The notes: generated from the letters alone by a model not told the origin. A DNA stretch of 64,000 bases from Paenibacillus aestuarii (GCF_027789125.1 NZ_JAQFVF010000092.1:186001-250000); one strand, 5' to 3'. Shown: positions 8,269-17,575, counted from the stretch's first letter. Numbers and translations: made by a program.

Positions 8269-9255
8269 CTACACTTTCTCTTTGACGGCTCTGCCAAACA
8301 GACCCTCGGGCTTAAAGATCAATACAACAATGAGAATCATAAAAGCAAACACATCTTTGTACTCGGAACCGAAGCTACCATTTGTCAACATTCCAAGATT
8401 GGAAGATGCAAACATTTCAAGCATCCCGATTAACAGTCCGCCGAACATCGCGCCCCGTATATTGCCGATGCCGCCAAGCACAGCTGCCGTGAACGCTTTC
8501 AACCCTAAAAGGTAACCGATATATGGATCGATTGTGCCGTACTGCTGCGCAAACAACACCCCAGTAGCGCCGCCTAATGCCGAACCGACAAAAAAGGTCA
8601 CAATGATCACTTTATTCACATTGATGGACATTAATGAGGCCGTGTCCCGGTCCTGTGCGACCGCACGCATAGCGACTCCCCATTTTGTGCGATGAACAAA
8701 ATAATCCAAGCCGATCATGAGTAGAACAGCCACGATAATAATGATGAGTGTATTCGTCTTTAAAGAGGCATCCCCCAGCCATGAACTAAGGGAGGAAGTG
8801 CTGAGCTGCATGTTTTTATCAAATAACGTCGTGCCGCTAATGATATAATTGCCCGTCTTCAATTCGGAAATAAAACGTACGAGATCTTGGAGCACGAAAG
8901 AAACGCCGATTGCGGAAATGAGTGAAATCAACTTCGGCGCTTTGCGGAGCGGTCTGTATGCGATTCGTTCAATCCCCACGCCGAGAAGTCCCGTACACAG
9001 CATGGCAATTGCTAAAATCAGCGCATACGCCAGCCATCCCGGCATTTCGCCGAGCCAGCCAGTTGATTGAAAAACAAACAGGACAGCTGTGCCGATGAAC
9101 GCCCCCGTCATAAAAATTTCACCATGCGCAAAATTGATCAATTCCAGAATCCCGTATACCATCGTGTAGCCCAAAGCAACAACCGCATAAATCGCTCCTA
9201 AAGCAAGACCGTCAATAAAAACTTGCGGGAATGAGTGCAGGATGTTCAGCATCAT
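8269..9255 (-). CDS. livH: Branched-chain amino acid type ABC transporter permease LivH
   Basis: A 328-residue permease with the LivH hallmarks: the first segment GLALGAIYAVVALGYTMVYG followed by LINFAHGE, the coupling region DRDTASLMSINVNKVI, and AVLGGIGNIRGAMFGG. It forms the membrane channel with LivM. AAAGGAG precedes the ATG (a second ATG follows immediately). It is separated from livK by 90 bp that hold a hairpin, so it is probably expressed at a lower level than the binding protein. Confidence 0.9.
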   Translation of the reverse strand: MMLNILHSFPQVFIDGLALGAIYAVVALGYTMVYGILELINFAHGEIFMTGAFIGTAVLFVFQSTGWLGEMPGWLAYALILAIAMLCTGLLGVGIERIAYRPLRKAPKLISLISAIGVSFVLQDLVRFISELKTGNYIISGTTLFDKNMQLSTSSLSSWLGDASLKTNTLIIIIVAVLLMIGLDYFVHRTKWGVAMRAVAQDRDTASLMSINVNKVIIVTFFVGSALGGATGVLFAQQYGTIDPYIGYLLGLKAFTAAVLGGIGNIRGAMFGGLLIGMLEMFASSNLGMLTNGSFGSEYKDVFAFMILIVVLIFKPEGLFGRAVKEKV

Positions 9256-9288
9256 GAAGCTGCTCCTTTCGCAGTGGATACAAGGGAT

Positions 9289-9318
9289 AGAGGTAAGTCT
9301 TCAGCTGACCCTACCTCT
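9289..9318 (-). other. Intercistronic hairpin between livK and livH
   Basis: AGAGGTA pairs with TACCTCT around a 16-nt loop, with no T-run after it. Such a structure between a binding protein gene and its permease genes commonly protects the upstream mRNA or reduces read-through. This role is inferred. Confidence 0.4.
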
Positions 9319-9345
9319 TCCCTGCATAAGTAAATACGATGAAGC

Positions 9346-10587
9346 TTACTTCCCTACTTCAGAAATCATCGCACCCGGATATTTCGGGCCTTCAAATTTG
9401 TATATAAACACTTTCGCGTATGTATTATCCCCTTTGCCATCAAAGGACACTTTCGTAGCGACGCCTTGAAAATCTTTCGTAGCACGGACCGCATCACGAA
9501 CCTGTTCGCGAGTCGGCGCCTTGCCGCCGTTAGCGCTGCTGGCCGTTTTGATGGCGTTCAGGATGATCGTCATGCAGTCATAAGCGTAAGCCGAATAGCC
9601 GTCTGGTGCCTTGCCGAACTTAGTTTTATACTGATCGGCCCATTTCTGGCCATCCGGCGTTTTAGTAATATCCGTAGAAATCGACGCATACAGGGCATCT
9701 TTCACTTTATCCCCGGCAACATCCACTAACCCTTGCGAGTCCCAACCATCCGCTCCCATAAAAGGAACTATAATCCCCTTATCGCGAGCTTGCTTAATGA
9801 GAAGTCCGCCTTCAGCGTATAAGCCGCCAAAGAATACGAAATCTGGTTTCTTGCTAAGGGCAATGTTGAGCACGCCATTGAAATCTTTCTCGCCGACAGT
9901 AATGCCTTCGTAGCCGACAATATTGGCACCCTGTTTGGCTGCAGCCTCTTTAAATGCATCGGCAAGCCCTTGGCCGTAAGCTGTTTTATCTTGGATGACA
10001 AAAATATTTTTGGCCTTCACTGTATGTACGGCATAATCAGCAGCCGCAGGACCCTGGAAGTCGTCCCTGGCCACAATGCGGTTCACGGCCTTTAGATTCC
10101 GGTCTGTTACCTCTGTAGCGGTATTGGAAGGGGAAACCATAACGATATTATTTTTCTCATAGACGACGGAAGAAGGAATTGCAACTCCGGAGTTCATATG
10201 GCCGACAATGCCAAGAATTGCAGGATCCGCACTAATAATTTCGGCGTTCGCTACGCCCTTCTTAGGATCCGCTTGGTCGTCATAGGGGACAAGCTGCAGG
10301 TCGAATCCCAGCTTTTCAAATTCCACCTTGCGGTCATCCAACGACATCTGTGCACCGAGCTTGATCGCTTCTCCTTGAACAGCACTGCCGCCTGACAGCG
10401 GGGACTGAGTGGCAATCTTGATGACAGTCTTGGCGCTTGCACTCGGCTTAGCCGACTCTGGAGCTGAACTTGCAGTTGTACTTATGCTCGTGCTTGTACT
10501 TGTACTCGTTCCGTTTCCGCAGCCCGCCAACATACTTAAGGCAAGCACAGATGCTGAGATACATAGAGCTGTCTTCTTCAAAATCAT
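9346..10587 (-). CDS. livK: Branched-chain amino acid type ABC transporter substrate-binding lipoprotein
   Basis: A 413-residue periplasmic-binding-fold type I lipoprotein. The signal peptide ends in lipobox LSMLAGC (Cys about 23), followed by a Ser/Thr linker. The mature domain begins IKIATQSPLSGGSAVQGEAIKLGAQ, the LivJ/LivK opening, and includes GIVGHMNSG and VSPSNTATEVT ligand-pocket segments. The ATG at 10587 is chosen because GGGGAGG lies 7 nt upstream and because it gives a clean signal peptide; an in-frame ATG 21 bp earlier does not. It captures branched-chain amino acids or related amides outside the membrane. First gene of the liv operon. Confidence 0.88.
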   Translation of the reverse strand: MILKKTALCISASVLALSMLAGCGNGTSTSTSTSISTTASSAPESAKPSASAKTVIKIATQSPLSGGSAVQGEAIKLGAQMSLDDRKVEFEKLGFDLQLVPYDDQADPKKGVANAEIISADPAILGIVGHMNSGVAIPSSVVYEKNNIVMVSPSNTATEVTDRNLKAVNRIVARDDFQGPAAADYAVHTVKAKNIFVIQDKTAYGQGLADAFKEAAAKQGANIVGYEGITVGEKDFNGVLNIALSKKPDFVFFGGLYAEGGLLIKQARDKGIIVPFMGADGWDSQGLVDVAGDKVKDALYASISTDITKTPDGQKWADQYKTKFGKAPDGYSAYAYDCMTIILNAIKTASSANGGKAPTREQVRDAVRATKDFQGVATKVSFDGKGDNTYAKVFIYKFEGPKYPGAMISEVGK

Positions 10588-10717
10588 AGAACAACCTCCC
10601 CAGTTCATTTGGTACGCAAAAATACCGACTTCGCAGCATTCAGAACTTCGGTGTCAAAGCGAAATTCATGCAAAACTACTCCATCGGTATCTCAGATGAC
10701 ATGTACCTTACACATTT

Positions 10718-10746
10718 ATCTTAAATAACTCAGTAAACCATGTCAA
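10718..10746 (-). promoter_or_regulatory. SigmaA promoter of the liv operon
   Basis: Minus strand: consensus -35 TTGACA (10741-10746), 17-bp spacer, -10 TAAGAT (10718-10723), 131 bp upstream of livK. An inverted repeat GAGTTAT...ATAACTC (about 10790-10819) lies further upstream and could be a regulator site. Confidence 0.7.
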
Positions 10747-10911
10747 TATATATAACATAATTTTTGTTTTTATTGATCGACCTTTGTTTTGAGTTATATA
10801 ATATTACATAAACATAACTCAAGTTGCTGGCTGAGCACATAACTTTTGAAGTGCCAGCACGAGGTGTGCTCAGACAGCACATTTCCGCGCGCGGCACGTG
10901 CACGCAGCGAA

Positions 10912-10939
10912 AAAAGCCAGCTCCGCCAAGCTGGCTTTT
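10912..10939 (-). terminator. Terminator of the M29 aminopeptidase gene
   Basis: An 11-bp perfect stem (AAAAGCCAGCT with AGCTGGCTTTT) ending in a T-rich run on both strands, 17 bp after the aminopeptidase stop. It also insulates the liv promoter region. Confidence 0.75.
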
Positions 10940-10955
10940 ACAATGTGTCTGACGC

Positions 10956-12185
10956 CTAAGCCCAGTTCCCTTTGCGGAACAGCGGCTCCACGTCACCATT
11001 GGCTAAGATGCCGTCTATGTCCATGTCAGCCGATCCCATCATAAAATCTACATGAGTCAAGCTGTCATTCAGCCCGCTAGCCTGCAATTCTTCCTGGCTC
11101 ATGGCATTTCCGCCCTGCAAGCAAAAAGGAAATGCACGGCCTATGGCAAAGTGACAAGACGCATTTTCATCAAACAATGTATTGTAGAAAATTAGATTCG
11201 TATCGGAAATCGGCGAACGATGAGGCACGAGCGCAACTTCCCCAAAATAGTGCGAGCCTTCATCCATCTCAACAAGACTTTTCAGCACCTCGTACCCTTT
11301 TTCCGCCGTATAGTCGACGATTTTTCCATCTTTCAACGTAAGCTTGAAGTTCTCAATCAAGTTGCCGTTGTAGCTAAGCGGCTTCGTGCTGGTGACGGTG
11401 CCGTTCACCCCTGTTTTTAACGGGGATGTGAACACTTCCTCGGTCGGCAAATTCGCGATAAACGAGGCGCCTTGCGCATTTTGCATGCTGGCGGCAACCC
11501 ACACATGTTCCGGCGGAAGCTGGACCGTAATATCCGTGCCGGCCGATCGGTAATGAAGCGCGCTGTATTTGCGCTCGTTCAAATGCTTTGCCTTCGCCTC
11601 CAGCGTGCTGGAATGCTCTTTCCAGGCCTGCACCGGATCCTCTTGTTCGACGCGTGTTGCCTGGAAGATCGCGTTCCATAAAGCTTGAACCCGCTCCGCT
11701 TCCGGCAGCGTGGGGAACACTTTATCCGCCCATGCTGGAGACGGAACAGTGACGATGGACCAGCTTACTTGATTTTTTAAGCGAGCACTGGTCAAATTCC
11801 GCAAAGCGGCGTTGTTGGTTTTGCTCGATTGCTGGATGCGGCTCGGTTCAATTCCGTTTAGCAAATCGGGGTTATTCGCCACCACATATAAAAAAGCTGC
11901 ATGTTCCTTGGCCAGCTCCTCGTAACCTTTGGCCCGCCACATCGGATATTCCAGAAAGGTCTCAAACGGCGCCAGTTCAAACTTCAAGCGTGTGACTTCA
12001 TCGTCGGACCACTCGACGTAAACTTCTTTCGCGCCGATTTCATAGGCCCGCTTGACCACGCAGCGCACGAATTGCGCCGCAATCAGCGGGGCAAAAATGA
12101 CCAGCTTTTGCCCAGCCTGCACGTTCACGCCGATTTCTACAGCAAGTGCAGCATATCGCTTTAATTGTTCTTGAAACGTGTTCAC
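10956..12185 (-). CDS. ampS: M29-family metallo-aminopeptidase (AmpS-like)
   Basis: A 409-residue cytoplasmic aminopeptidase of the AmpS/AmpT family, two-metal enzymes that remove N-terminal residues from peptides. Characteristic segments are NVQAGQKLVIFAPL near the N-terminus, FIANLPTEEVFTSPLKTGVNG, EGSHYFGEVALVPH, IGRAFPFCLQGG, and the C-terminal HVDFMMGSADMDIDG, which carry the conserved Glu/His/Asp metal ligands. GTG at 12185 is preferred as the start: GGGGGG lies just upstream and the protein then begins NTFQEQLKRYAALA, matching the family's usual N-terminus and length of about 410 residues. It is followed by a terminator and preceded by an MFS gene 52 bp away. Confidence 0.88.
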   Translation of the reverse strand: MNTFQEQLKRYAALAVEIGVNVQAGQKLVIFAPLIAAQFVRCVVKRAYEIGAKEVYVEWSDDEVTRLKFELAPFETFLEYPMWRAKGYEELAKEHAAFLYVVANNPDLLNGIEPSRIQQSSKTNNAALRNLTSARLKNQVSWSIVTVPSPAWADKVFPTLPEAERVQALWNAIFQATRVEQEDPVQAWKEHSSTLEAKAKHLNERKYSALHYRSAGTDITVQLPPEHVWVAASMQNAQGASFIANLPTEEVFTSPLKTGVNGTVTSTKPLSYNGNLIENFKLTLKDGKIVDYTAEKGYEVLKSLVEMDEGSHYFGEVALVPHRSPISDTNLIFYNTLFDENASCHFAIGRAFPFCLQGGNAMSQEELQASGLNDSLTHVDFMMGSADMDIDGILANGDVEPLFRKGNWA

Positions 12186-12236
12186 GTTCTTCCCCCCATA
12201 CATCATGATCATTGTTGCTAATCTTATCCATCATTA

Positions 12237-13547
12237 CTATGCCCCGCCTCGTTCCGCATATGCCGCAGGGTGGATTAAATATCCGGGGCTTTTGAATGTC
12301 TTAAGCGGCGTAGCGAACGCTACGATTACACCGCTGATGACCATCAGCAAGCCGCCTGCGGCGATGAGGGCTCCGATCGAAAACAACCCTGTCAACAAGC
12401 TGATGAACATTGTCGCTACCGGCACACAGACCAAGCCAAGCGCGCTGATCACACTGAAAACGAGAGCATGCTTGTCGGCAGTAACGGAAGTTTGAATGAT
12501 GACTAATTCAGGAATGTTAATAGCCGTTACACTCATACCGAATACAAAAGCGCAAATGATTAAGCTCCACACGGATGGATAACACCCTGCAAAGACCAAT
12601 GCCATACCGGCAAGGATACCTGACACAATGAAAAGCGCGCCTTGGCGCACAATGGACATGCGGGCCAACAGCAGCCCGACCACAAACGCGCCTATCATGC
12701 CTGCCGCACGAACAAGTGTCAGCGTTAGCGCATTCCCGTCCGATTGCGTGTACACCAGGTACGATAGAAGACTATCCCAAGGGACGATGCCAGCATTGAG
12801 AAAAATACAAAATATCGTAATGCCGAAGATCACTCGATGTTGGCAAACGAGGCTGAATCCTTCACGGATTTGCTGCCAGTATGATTTAGCCGGACCGCCA
12901 TGATCCGGAGTTTGCGGCACATCGTTGCACGGACTCCCGCCCAGCTGAGGCTGCCGAATACCGAGCACGATAACGCCGGAGCAAAGGAAGATCCCGGCGG
13001 TTACCGTGAGTGCGGCAGCCGGCGAGGCAAGTGTAAGGATCGCTCCGGATAGCGTGAGTGCGGCCAGCCGCATTATTTGCCCGGAGGACTCCAGCAAGGC
13101 GTTGCCTTTTTGCAGATGCGCTTTCGCCACAATGCTGGGCAGTAAAGCTGTCGCAGCGGGATTGTAGACGGAACCGCAAGCAGATTGGACGAAGGCCGCA
13201 CCGTAAAACACCCAGAGCGGAATCGTTCCCATGTACAAACTCAGCGCGGGTATAACAAGTACGACAAGCGCCCTGACCCCGTCGGAGGCGAACATCCAGT
13301 ACTTCAAGTTACCGCCTTTTATGAGCGGGCTGACGAGAAAGCCGAGAAAAACAACCGGAATCAAATTCGCTGCATACAATAGCAAACTATTCGATGCGTC
13401 TCCCCCGAGCTTGAACATGAGCCATGGCATCGCCATGCTGGCGAAATTATCGCCGAATAGCTTCACTGCTTTGGATATGAATAGAAGAACATAATTCCGC
13501 TCCCAGATGCTTTCCTCTTTTGCACACAAGCTGCTTCGCGTCTCCAT
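12237..13547 (-). CDS. MFS transporter (drug/siderophore efflux-like)
   Basis: A 436-residue major facilitator with 12 likely membrane segments, beginning FISKAVKLFGDNFASMAMPW. It resembles the MefA/EntS-type group of exporters rather than sugar porters, but its substrate cannot be read from sequence. The chosen ATG has AGAGGA immediately before it, which is too close for an ideal start, so a downstream start such as TTG codon 7 is possible. It follows a GNAT acetyltransferase gene by 10 bp in the same direction, so the two are probably co-transcribed. Confidence 0.75.
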   Translation of the reverse strand: METRSSLCAKEESIWERNYVLLFISKAVKLFGDNFASMAMPWLMFKLGGDASNSLLLYAANLIPVVFLGFLVSPLIKGGNLKYWMFASDGVRALVVLVIPALSLYMGTIPLWVFYGAAFVQSACGSVYNPAATALLPSIVAKAHLQKGNALLESSGQIMRLAALTLSGAILTLASPAAALTVTAGIFLCSGVIVLGIRQPQLGGSPCNDVPQTPDHGGPAKSYWQQIREGFSLVCQHRVIFGITIFCIFLNAGIVPWDSLLSYLVYTQSDGNALTLTLVRAAGMIGAFVVGLLLARMSIVRQGALFIVSGILAGMALVFAGCYPSVWSLIICAFVFGMSVTAINIPELVIIQTSVTADKHALVFSVISALGLVCVPVATMFISLLTGLFSIGALIAAGGLLMVISGVIVAFATPLKTFKSPGYLIHPAAYAERGGA

Positions 13548-13557
13548 TCCTCTTTGG

Positions 13558-14448
13558 TTACCCTTGCGAAGCCGTTAACGGACGAACCATATGCACTTGT
13601 TCCACCCATGTGGTAAAGCCCAATTGTTCGAGAATCGCGATTAAAGGTGCATTCGATTTGCGCAAATTCATCGTCATTCGTTTACATGGCGCTTCCAGCG
13701 GGTAAAAAACTTCCAACAAAGCGGCGCGGAGAATTGCCTCTTCATCCGTCCGCCCAGGCAGGACCTCGCACTGGTAAAGGGTAATTGCGGACAACCGGCC
13801 CTCGGCATCCAGTGTTCTTTTATAAAGCGCATACCCCACGACTTCGCCTGAGCTGTACACCAGCAAGCTTTCCCCATCCCGAATGCCTGACCAATGAGTC
13901 TGCCATGCGGAGGTGTGGCGGTAAAACGGCAGCGTCTGCAAAGCGTTCGGCAGCCCTTTTTTATACGTATAAATGCCTTCAGAAGCTTGCAGATTGTCGG
14001 AGGCGAGGGGCTCCGTCTTTTGAAGAATCGCCAGTTGATCGATGATTTCGTAGCCTACGCTTTTATACAGTCTGATAGCCGGCTCATTCTGGCTTAGCGC
14101 TTCCAGCATTGCAAGCTCTACGCCCAGCTCACGGTACAGCTCCAAATTTCGCTCCATGACCAGCTTGCCCATTCCTTTTCCCCGGTACGCCGGCACGATC
14201 CCCGTCCCGCCGTTCCACGCCACTTTTTTTCCATCGATCGTGCGCAAACCGTTCGCGACAATGCCGATCGGCACCCCGTCTGCATAAGCGGCAAAAGAAT
14301 CCTCCAATGAAATATGCTCATTAACGGTCCTGGTCAGGAAACTGCTTACGGTCAGCTGGTTGGTTACAAAATAATGCTCAAATCCTTGATTCCATAATGT
14401 AACACAGTCCTCAATCGAAAGCTCGCTTAATTTGCGGTATGTGAGCAT
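13558..14448 (-). CDS. GNAT-family N-acetyltransferase
   Basis: A 296-residue protein with an N-terminal GNAT domain. The acetyl-CoA loop is visible as VPAYRGKGMGKLVMERNL (about 98-115), matching the Q/R-x-x-G-x-G/A pattern, followed by ALSQNEPAIRLYKSVGYEI, the usual final helix-strand. The C-terminal half (about 165-290) looks like a second, more divergent GNAT-like domain with an EAPCKRMTMNLRKSNAPLIAILEQLGF ending. Acceptor substrate unknown. It sits in an apparent operon with the MFS gene downstream. Confidence 0.75.
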   Translation of the reverse strand: MLTYRKLSELSIEDCVTLWNQGFEHYFVTNQLTVSSFLTRTVNEHISLEDSFAAYADGVPIGIVANGLRTIDGKKVAWNGGTGIVPAYRGKGMGKLVMERNLELYRELGVELAMLEALSQNEPAIRLYKSVGYEIIDQLAILQKTEPLASDNLQASEGIYTYKKGLPNALQTLPFYRHTSAWQTHWSGIRDGESLLVYSSGEVVGYALYKRTLDAEGRLSAITLYQCEVLPGRTDEEAILRAALLEVFYPLEAPCKRMTMNLRKSNAPLIAILEQLGFTTWVEQVHMVRPLTASQG

Positions 14449-14694
14449 CGATGTGCCTCCTTTGGCGTTATAAAATTATATAATAAAATGACTGGTCAGT
14501 TTCTTTTATTATTATGACATATCCAAATTATTCCTTCAACCCAAATTTGTAAGCGGGAGAAGAGGGCTGCGTGCCCGAGGGAACCATCTCTAGCGGGTGC
14601 TGCGCTCTCCGAGCCCGCGAAACAGCATTAGCGCGCGACTAGCACCGAGCGCGTAAGCTCAACCGGCCGATCCACTTCACGGCCAAAACAACAA
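14449..14694. other. Noncoding region upstream of the GNAT/MFS pair
   Basis: No gene is seen. Close to the GNAT start the sequence is AT-rich (TATATAAT) and contains TGAC-TG-GTCA (14489-14498), a short dyad of the kind bound by TetR-family repressors. The rest (14540-14694) is GC-rich with no recognised element. Confidence 0.35.
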
Positions 14695-14722
14695 ATAGCG
14701 GAAGCCACCACGCTTCCGCTAT
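14695..14722 (-). terminator. Terminator of the truncated hemoglobin gene
   Basis: An 11-bp perfect stem ATAGCGGAAGC / GCTTCCGCTAT with a 6-nt loop, followed on the minus strand by TTGTTGTTTT. It lies 70 bp after the globin stop. Confidence 0.65.
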
Positions 14723-14791
14723 CTCTCAACAAGCGCAGGCGCCCCCCTGCGCTCACACCGCCGGACCGCAGCACGCCGCCCCGGTCCTATC

Positions 14792-15157
14792 TCACTTATG
14801 AAGGATGTCATCCTTCAACGTAGCTACATGCGCGATAACGCTGTCGATATCCCCTTGGCCAACCCCGAAATGCGCTAGTGCAGCGCTGAGGTGCTTAGCA
14901 ATCGCAGCAAAATGCACGTCCTGCAAATTCATGCCCGTATGTGCTTTGGCCATCGATAAGCCCGAATATTGATTCGGTCCCCCTAAGGCAAAGCTAATGA
15001 ATTTCGTCTGGTGCTTTCGCTGTTTGTTCATGTCCGTGTTTTTGAAAAAACCGTTCACCGTCTCATCCGCCAAAACCAGTTCATAAAAATAGTCGACCAC
15101 TTTGCCAATGGCTTCTTCTCCGCCAAGTTTTTGATACAAGGACTCCGTTGATTGCAC
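14792..15157 (-). CDS. Group I truncated hemoglobin
   Basis: A 121-residue 2-on-2 globin (TrHbI/GlbN family), a heme protein that binds oxygen or detoxifies nitric oxide. Visible landmarks are SLYQKLGGEEAIGKVVDYFYELVL, with the B-helix Tyr that contacts the ligand, FFKNTDMNKQRKHQTKF, AHTGMNLQDVHFAAIAKHL, whose His is the expected proximal heme ligand, and a final helix. Length fits the family (115-125). It is monocistronic, with a terminator downstream and a dyad (15201-15219) in its upstream region. Confidence 0.9.
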   Translation of the reverse strand: MQSTESLYQKLGGEEAIGKVVDYFYELVLADETVNGFFKNTDMNKQRKHQTKFISFALGGPNQYSGLSMAKAHTGMNLQDVHFAAIAKHLSAALAHFGVGQGDIDSVIAHVATLKDDILHK

Positions 15158-15200
15158 CTCTTCGCCATCTCCTTCTGATTATCGAACACTTGGTTTATAT

Positions 15201-15219
15201 TTTCCGCTACAATCGGAAA
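15201..15219. repeat. Dyad upstream of the globin gene
   Basis: TTTCCG-N7-CGGAAA is a perfect 6-bp inverted repeat located 44 bp upstream of the globin start, near a TATAAA sequence on the minus strand. It could be an operator; no known regulator motif was recognised. Confidence 0.3.
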
Positions 15220-15247
15220 CTATTCCCACCGGGGGCACTCTCTAAGC

Positions 15248-15284
15248 GCAAAAAAGCACCCGCCAACTTCAGTCAGCGAATGCT
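15248..15284 (-). terminator. Terminator of the BASS transporter gene
   Basis: On the minus strand AGCATTCGC pairs with GCGGGTGCT (two G-U pairs) and is followed by TTTTTT. Confidence 0.6.
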
Positions 15285-15321
15285 CTCAACTTTTCAATAT
15301 TCATCTACTTTACTTGCTGCT

Positions 15322-16257
15322 TTACTTCTTGCCTTCCGTTCTCCGGGCAAACCAAGTTGCTAATATGGAACCCGACAAATTATGCCATACGCTAAACAAT
15401 GCGCTCGGCACAGCCGCCAGCGGGCTGAAATGAGCTGCAGCGAGAGCCGCTCCCAAGCCCGAGTTCTGCATGCCGGTTTCCAGCGTAACTGCCTTGCGCT
15501 TGCTCAAATCCATGCCAAACATCTTCGCGAAGAAGTAGCCTAACAGGTAGCCAAGCACATTGTGCAAAATAACGGCAACGAAGATGAGCAGTCCGTTCGT
15601 CATAATTTTCGGCTGATTCAAGCCTACGACGATCGCTACGATCAATACGATCGCCATCGTGGATACGAGCGGAAGTGCTTTGACGCTTGCTTCGGCTTGC
15701 TTGCGGAACAAGGCTTTGACAATGATACCGAGGATGATCGGTACAATCACCACTTGCACAATGTCCATAAAAAGAGATTTTGTATTAATATCCATCCATT
15801 TGCCAGCCAATAGCGAAATTAATGCAGGCGTCGCAAACGGTGCAATGACAGTAGAGACGGAAGCAATGGATACGCCGAGGGCCACATCGCCCTTAGCGAG
15901 GAACGTCATTACATTGGAGGCGGTACCGCTGGGGCAGCAGCCGACCAGAATGACACCGACGGCAATTTCCGGCGGAAGCTTCAAAACGATAGCCAATACA
16001 TATGCAATGGTTGGCATGATGAGATAATGGCCAATAACACCGATGGCCACATCTTTGGGGCGACGGAACACTTCCCGGAAGTCGGCTGTCGACAAGGTGA
16101 GCCCCATCCCGAACATCACGATCCCGAGCAGCGGGGATATCGCATTTTTATAGCTGGTGAACAAGCTTGGTGCGAAAAATCCCAGACATGCGAACAAAAT
16201 GACCCAAAGTGAAAACGTTTTTCCTACAAAATTGCTGACTTTCTCAACTGCATTCAT
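15322..16257 (-). CDS. Bile acid:sodium symporter (BASS) family transporter
   Basis: A 311-residue membrane protein with 9-10 hydrophobic segments. The diagnostic regions are LLGIVMFGMGLTLSTADF near the N-terminus, VILVGCCPSGTASNVMTFLAKGD, which holds the first cross-over motif and a sodium site, and VTLETGMQNSGLGAALAAAHF, the second cross-over. Bacterial members (YocS-like) carry organic anions, keto acids or pantoate with sodium; the substrate here is unknown. It has its own terminator. No obvious partner gene is nearby. Confidence 0.88.
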   Translation of the reverse strand: MNAVEKVSNFVGKTFSLWVILFACLGFFAPSLFTSYKNAISPLLGIVMFGMGLTLSTADFREVFRRPKDVAIGVIGHYLIMPTIAYVLAIVLKLPPEIAVGVILVGCCPSGTASNVMTFLAKGDVALGVSIASVSTVIAPFATPALISLLAGKWMDINTKSLFMDIVQVVIVPIILGIIVKALFRKQAEASVKALPLVSTMAIVLIVAIVVGLNQPKIMTNGLLIFVAVILHNVLGYLLGYFFAKMFGMDLSKRKAVTLETGMQNSGLGAALAAAHFSPLAAVPSALFSVWHNLSGSILATWFARRTEGKK

Positions 16258-16485
16258 GATGTCCTCTCTCCTCTATCTATCTCTCTAAAAGATTTAGCTC
16301 ATTTTACTACGAGTTTTCCCCCTTGGCAATGAAATCCTACAAAGTTGATCTGAATACCATTCAACAGGATTAGACGCAAATTACCGGAGTGCCCGCGAAA
16401 TACCTACAATCCGACAACGGGTTTCGAGCAACATTTTGGATACATTCTGGTAATCTATGAAAAAAGATTCAAAGGAGGAAGACAC

Positions 16486-16746
16486 ATGACGAAAGAGATG
16501 GAATATTATATCCTCGTGTGCGTCATTATCACCATTATGTTTAGTCTTTGTGTAGATGTGCTGGCACGAAACTATCGGAAAGGTCACTCCGCTCCTCTAA
16601 CTTCGAATCTGCATGAGCTTTCTCTTGATCCCTCTGATTCCGCCGATGCCGATGTTTCCGTCAAGCAATTGGCGCACGCCGCGCACGTCGAACCGATTGA
16701 GGCCGTTTACCCGATGTACATTGATTGCAGCCGCCGCACAGCTTAA
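16486..16746 (+). CDS. Small single-span membrane protein, hypothetical
   Basis: An 86-residue protein with one N-terminal membrane helix (YYILVCVIITIMFSLCVDVLA, about 7-27, shown as 20 or so hydrophobic residues) and a hydrophilic tail containing DPSDSADADVSVKQLAHAAH. The start is firm: AAAGGAGG lies 7 nt upstream of the ATG. A terminator follows immediately. It is convergent with the TerC-family gene. No family was recognised. Confidence 0.65.
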   Translation: MTKEMEYYILVCVIITIMFSLCVDVLARNYRKGHSAPLTSNLHELSLDPSDSADADVSVKQLAHAAHVEPIEAVYPMYIDCSRRTA

Positions 16747-16749
16747 TAC

Positions 16750-16794
16750 AAGCGATCCTGGGAGCCGCGTAAGCAGCGAAGGGATCGCTTTTTT
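16750..16794. terminator. Terminator after the small membrane protein gene
   Basis: AAGCGATCC pairs with GGATCGCTT around a 23-nt loop and is followed by TTTTTT on the plus strand. It ends exactly at the stop of the convergent TerC-family gene. Confidence 0.65.
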
Positions 16795-17489
16795 CATTGT
16801 CCTGCCAAATCTGGGGATGCCGCCCGCTCCTTCTGTCGCTTTTGCAGCAGCTTCCCTGTCACGATCACGGCTGCGGCAAGCAGAAGCGGAAGTGCATAGT
16901 GGAAGACTGGATGAGCCGACTCCATTCGGAATGCGATCACATGGTCACTCATGATCATTTCTCCCGATGTATAGCCGAGCAAGGCAACGCCAAGCAGGAC
17001 GATGACGGGGTAACGGTTCATCAGTGCCATCAGCAGCTTACTGCCCCAAATAATCAATGGGATGCTTATCGCCAGCCCCAAGGCAATGAGCAACAAATTC
17101 CCGCCAGCCGCACCGGCGACCGCCAGTACGTTGTCCAAGCTCATGATCAGATCAGCGAAAAGAATCGTTTTGACCGCCGCCCCCAGATGCTGGCTGGAAG
17201 GGAGATGCGCCTCCTGGTCGTCATTTATCATTAATTTCACAGCAATATACAGCAGCAGCAGCCCGCCCAGCACTTGAACGTAAGGAATCTTCAGCATCCA
17301 CACCGCCACAAAAGTCAAAATAACCCGCAATAATATCGCGCCAAAGCTGCCGAAAAAAATGGCTTTTTTCTGCTGCCCGGCAGGCAGATTGCGGCAAGCA
17401 AGCGCAATGACGACGGCGTTATCGCCGCTTAGGACGATGTTGACCAGTATGATTTTTAGCAGCCCCACCAATAACATTTCCAGTTCCAT
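16794..17489 (-). CDS. TerC/YjbE family integral membrane protein (metal ion exporter-like)
   Basis: A 231-residue TerC-family protein with about 7 membrane segments. The paired family motifs are clear: VLSGDNAVVIALACRNL near the start and LIMSLDNVLAVAGAAGGN in the middle, each carrying an acidic Asp-Asn in a helix, thought to bind metal. Firmicute members (YjbE/MeeY, MeeF) export manganese and supply metal to secreted proteins. Upstream yybP-type manganese riboswitch signatures were looked for and not seen. The C-terminus is basic and cytoplasmic. Confidence 0.82.
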   Translation of the reverse strand: MELEMLLVGLLKIILVNIVLSGDNAVVIALACRNLPAGQQKKAIFFGSFGAILLRVILTFVAVWMLKIPYVQVLGGLLLLYIAVKLMINDDQEAHLPSSQHLGAAVKTILFADLIMSLDNVLAVAGAAGGNLLLIALGLAISIPLIIWGSKLLMALMNRYPVIVLLGVALLGYTSGEMIMSDHVIAFRMESAHPVFHYALPLLLAAAVIVTGKLLQKRQKERAASPDLAGQ

Positions 17490-17575
17490 ACCTCTTCGTT
17501 AACCCCTTCCATTCCTCTTACCACCCATTAAATTTCTCATCTTTATCCTCGATGTATCGTGCAGAGCCTTGTCCG

